A stretch of 32,801 bases of DNA from Streptomyces roseochromogenus subsp. oscitans DS 12.976 (GTDB taxonomy: Bacteria; Actinomycetota; Actinomycetes; Streptomycetales; Streptomycetaceae), in NCBI RefSeq assembly GCF_000497445.1, contig NZ_CM002285.1, positions 2,458,350 to 2,491,150 of the forward strand, written 5' to 3'. This document shows, in pieces, positions 30,617 to 32,801 of this stretch. Each line of letters begins with the position of its first letter. Within the stretch, counting starts at the first letter, position 1. The position numbers and the translations under genes are program-made. The notes below the pieces were generated by a model. The model was not told where the DNA came from, made no database searches, and saw nothing but the letters and a program-made list of their open reading frames with translations.

Positions 30617-31162
30617 TCAAAACCCCCCGTTCCGTTCCGTATCCTGTGCCCGCTCATTCCCGGTGTGTTCGCCCGCAAGCTGCTCCAGGAGCAGTGCGAG
30701 CACGCTCCGTACACTCTCCATACGGATTTCCGCACGGCTGCCGTTCAACCGCAGGGCTTCCACTTTTCCGCCACCGGCGGAACCGGGGCGGTCGGTGAAC
30801 GGCCCGTCGACGGCCGCGAACACCGTCCCGACGGGCTGGCCGTCCTGCGGTTCGGGACCGGCGACTCCGGTGGTCGCGATGCCCCAGTCGGCGCCCAGAG
30901 CCTTCCGTACCCCAGCTGCCATCTGGCCCGCGACCTGCGGGTCCACCGCTCCTTGCCGCGCCAGCAGGGTGGCGTCGACGCCCAGCAGCTCATGCTTCAG
31001 CTCGGTGGCGTAGGCGGTCACCGAGCCCCGGAACACCTTGGACGCTCCGGGGACCGAGGTGATATCCGCGGCCACCAGGCCACCGGTGAGCGACTCGGCG
31101 ACGGCGAGGGTCTCGCCCCTCACGGTCAGTAGTCGCACCAGTTCGGTGGCCTGCTCACTCAC
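30617..31162 (-). CDS. cinA: CinA-family nicotinamide-nucleotide amidase (PncC domain)
   Basis: A 181-residue stand-alone C-terminal CinA domain. AVAESLTGGLVAADITSVPGASKVFRGSVTAYATELKHELLGV and WGIATTGVAGPEPQDGQPVGTVFAAV are the signature segments, with the catalytic Ser in AESLTGG. It deamidates NMN to nicotinate mononucleotide in pyridine-nucleotide salvage. GTG at 31162 overlaps the pgsA stop as GTGA, so the genes are coupled. An N-terminal MoCF-like domain found in longer CinA is absent. Confidence 0.93.
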   Translation of the reverse strand: MSEQATELVRLLTVRGETLAVAESLTGGLVAADITSVPGASKVFRGSVTAYATELKHELLGVDATLLARQGAVDPQVAGQMAAGVRKALGADWGIATTGVAGPEPQDGQPVGTVFAAVDGPFTDRPGSAGGGKVEALRLNGSRAEIRMESVRSVLALLLEQLAGEHTGNERAQDTERNGGF

Positions 31163-31917
31163 GCTTCCTTCTCCTCCGACGCTGCCGCGCGCTCGGCGAT
31201 TCCCCGGCGGCGCAGCACAATGGCTTGTCTTACGTAGTCGAGGCCCGTGACGACGGTGAGGACGACTGCCGCGGCCATCACCCAGAACCGCAGAGTGGCC
31301 AGCCACCCCGTGAGCGGCAGGACATACATCCCGACCGCCACGCCCTGGGTGAGGGTCTTCAGCTTGCCCCCGCGGCTGGCCGGGATCACGCCGTAGCGAA
31401 TGACGAGAAAACGCAGCAGCGTGATGCCGAATTCCCGGCCGAGGATCACGGCCGTCACCCACCACGGCAGATCGCCCAGGGCCGACAGACAGATGAGCGC
31501 CGCCCCCATGATCGCCTTGTCGGCGATGGGGTCGGCGATCTTCCCGAAGTCGGTGACCAGGTTGTAGGTGCGCGCCAGATGCCCGTCGAACAGGTCGGTG
31601 ATCATGGCGATGGCGAAGGCGGCCCAGGCCAGCGAGCGCCAGGCCGGGTCATAGCCGCCGTTCGCCAGCATCAGCGCCACGAAGCCGGGCACCAGGACCA
31701 GGCGGAGCATGGTCAGCAGATTGGCCACGTTCCAGACGCTCGCCTGGTTGACGGCCGCGGCCGCGATCTTGGCGCCGCGCGGTGCCCTGCCGCCACCTTC
31801 GGGGCCTGAAGCAGAACCGGAGACCTCGGACTTGACGCCGTCGGCAGGGGCGGCGGGCCCCCGGGCGCCGTGCGCGCCGGAGGAGCCACCCGCGGCGGAT
31901 GCCGGGACTCCGGTCAT
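31159..31917 (-). CDS. pgsA: CDP-diacylglycerol-glycerol-3-phosphate phosphatidyltransferase
   Basis: A 252-residue membrane enzyme with the CDP-alcohol phosphotransferase motif [12 protein letters not shown]...[12 protein letters not shown], carrying all the catalytic aspartates. It makes phosphatidylglycerol phosphate from CDP-DAG and glycerol 3-phosphate. About the first 50 residues are Gly/Ala/Pro-rich and extra to the family core. The ATG at 31917 overlaps the rimO stop as ATGA. A good NxxT-like [13 protein letters not shown] start of the core lies near residue 62; an internal start is possible but the coupling favours this one. Confidence 0.95.
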   Translation of the reverse strand: MTGVPASAAGGSSGAHGARGPAAPADGVKSEVSGSASGPEGGGRAPRGAKIAAAAVNQASVWNVANLLTMLRLVLVPGFVALMLANGGYDPAWRSLAWAAFAIAMITDLFDGHLARTYNLVTDFGKIADPIADKAIMGAALICLSALGDLPWWVTAVILGREFGITLLRFLVIRYGVIPASRGGKLKTLTQGVAVGMYVLPLTGWLATLRFWVMAAAVVLTVVTGLDYVRQAIVLRRRGIAERAAASEEKEA

Positions 31918-32801
31918 CTGCCCGCCTCCTCACTACACGCGAGCGAGCCGGTGAGCGGCTCGGCCACCAGGTCGACACCTTCCGTACCGACCACCTTTGC
32001 CTCGACCATACGTCCGACGGTGAGACCCGCGCCGCTCGTGAGCAGCACCTGGCCATCGGTCTCGGGCGCCTGGTGCGCGGCGCGGCCGTAGACGCCCTCT
32101 TCCTCGTCGACGGACTCGACCAGCACGTGCACGGTTTCGCCGACGCGCTCCTCGGCGCGCTGCGAGACGAGTTCCTCGGCCAGCCGGGACACCCGCGCCA
32201 GACGCTCGGCCACGACGTCCTCGTCCAGCTTGTCGTCGTAGGTCGCCGCCTCCGTGCCCTCCTCGTCGGAGTAGCCGAAGACACCGATGGCGTCCAGGCG
32301 GGCGCCGGTCAGGAAGCGCTCCAGCTCGGCCAGGTCCGCCTCGCTCTCGCCGGGGAAGCCGACGATGAAGTTGGAGCGCACGCCGGCCTCGGGGGCCTTG
32401 GAGCGGATCGTGTCGAGCAGCTCCAGGAACCGGTCGGTGTCGCCGAAGCGGCGCATGGCGCGCAGCACGTCGGGCGCGGAATGCTGGAAGGACAGGTCGA
32501 AGTACGGGGCGACCTTGGGGGTCGAGGTCAGGACGTCGATGAGTCCCGGGCGCATCTCGGCGGGCTGCAGGTAGCTGACGCGCACCCGCTCGATGCCGTC
32601 GACCTCGGACAGTTCCGGCAGCAGGGACTCCAGCAGGCGGATGTCGCCCAGGTCCTTGCCGTAGGAGGTGTTGTTCTCGGAGACCAGCATGATCTCCTTC
32701 ACGCCCTGCTCGGCCAGCCAGCGGGTCTCGTTCAGCACGTCGCTGGGGCGGCGGGAGATGAAGGAGCCGCGGAAGGACGGGATGGCGCAGAAGGAGCAGC
32801 G
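31914..32801 (-). CDS. rimO: Ribosomal protein S12 methylthiotransferase RimO, C-terminal 295 residues (cut by window edge)
   Basis: The frame is open to the window edge. It begins with [19 protein letters not shown], the end of the radical-SAM cysteine cluster, and continues with [37 protein letters not shown] and [16 protein letters not shown]-terminal TRAM domain ends in [22 protein letters not shown]. RimO adds a methylthio group to an aspartate of ribosomal protein S12 using two iron-sulfur clusters. The stop overlaps pgsA. The N-terminal part and first cluster are outside the window. Confidence 0.95.
   Translation of the reverse strand, partial: RCSFCAIPSFRGSFISRRPSDVLNETRWLAEQGVKEIMLVSENNTSYGKDLGDIRLLESLLPELSEVDGIERVRVSYLQPAEMRPGLIDVLTSTPKVAPYFDLSFQHSAPDVLRAMRRFGDTDRFLELLDTIRSKAPEAGVRSNFIVGFPGESEADLAELERFLTGARLDAIGVFGYSDEEGTEAATYDDKLDEDVVAERLARVSRLAEELVSQRAEERVGETVHVLVESVDEEEGVYGRAAHQAPETDGQVLLTSGAGLTVGRMVEAKVVGTEGVDLVAEPLTGSLACSEEAGR

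Noticed and set aside
1..32801. CRISPR arrays, tRNA or rRNA genes, insertion sequences
   Set aside because: No regularly spaced repeats, cloverleaf-like sequences, rRNA signatures or transposase motifs were recognised on either strand.

Overview
The window is high-GC DNA with the codon use, start-codon spectrum (ATG, GTG and one probable TTG) and gene families of a Streptomyces-type actinomycete. It divides into an accessory biosynthetic gene cluster (about 1-19,625), a gene-poor boundary (about 19,626-20,959) and conserved chromosomal housekeeping DNA (20,960-32,801). The housekeeping genes include lhr, nei, dps, clgR, cinA, pgsA and rimO.

The cluster is cut by the left edge. On the minus strand, in transcription order, it carries: a flavin-dependent aspartate N-oxygenase and a lyase of the CreE/CreD type (together a nitrite-forming aspartate-nitrosuccinate module) followed by a phosphopantetheinyl transferase; a TesB thioesterase coupled to a class II DAHP synthase; then a cytochrome P450, a UbiA-type membrane prenyltransferase, an acyl carrier protein, a ketosynthase and the N-terminal part of a second ketosynthase or chain-length-factor-like protein. 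On the plus strand are a DHA2-type exporter and a pathway copy of trpD. This predicts a shikimate/chorismate-derived aromatic unit, type II polyketide or fatty-acid-like extension, prenylation, oxidation and an N-N or N-O step fed by enzymatic nitrite. I recognise no described cluster with this combination. The enzyme that uses the nitrite is not visible here, so the product is unknown.

Regulation is the best resolved part. An AfsA-type butyrolactone synthase operon (afsA-SDR-NmrA) and two gamma-butyrolactone-receptor-family TetR proteins flank the right half of the cluster. A StrR/NovG-type activator gene has a well-formed promoter whose spacer contains an ARE-like receptor box. A matching box (18 of 24 bases) lies in the afsA promoter, and a third related box lies before the second receptor gene. 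A 29-bp dyad element with 9-11-9 geometry, like known StrR/NovG sites, occurs before both the activator gene and the P450-UbiA-ACP-KS operon with 24 of 29 bases identical. The sequence therefore suggests: butyrolactone, then release of receptor, then the StrR-like activator, then the biosynthetic operons.

The right-hand third is ordinary core genome: a prenyltransferase-repeat protein, a giant Lhr helicase with a DNA-damage (RecA-NDp/PafBC-like) promoter, an Nei-type glycosylase, an SDR, a small membrane protein, a Dps protein, and a tightly overlapping rimO-pgsA-cinA string followed by clgR.
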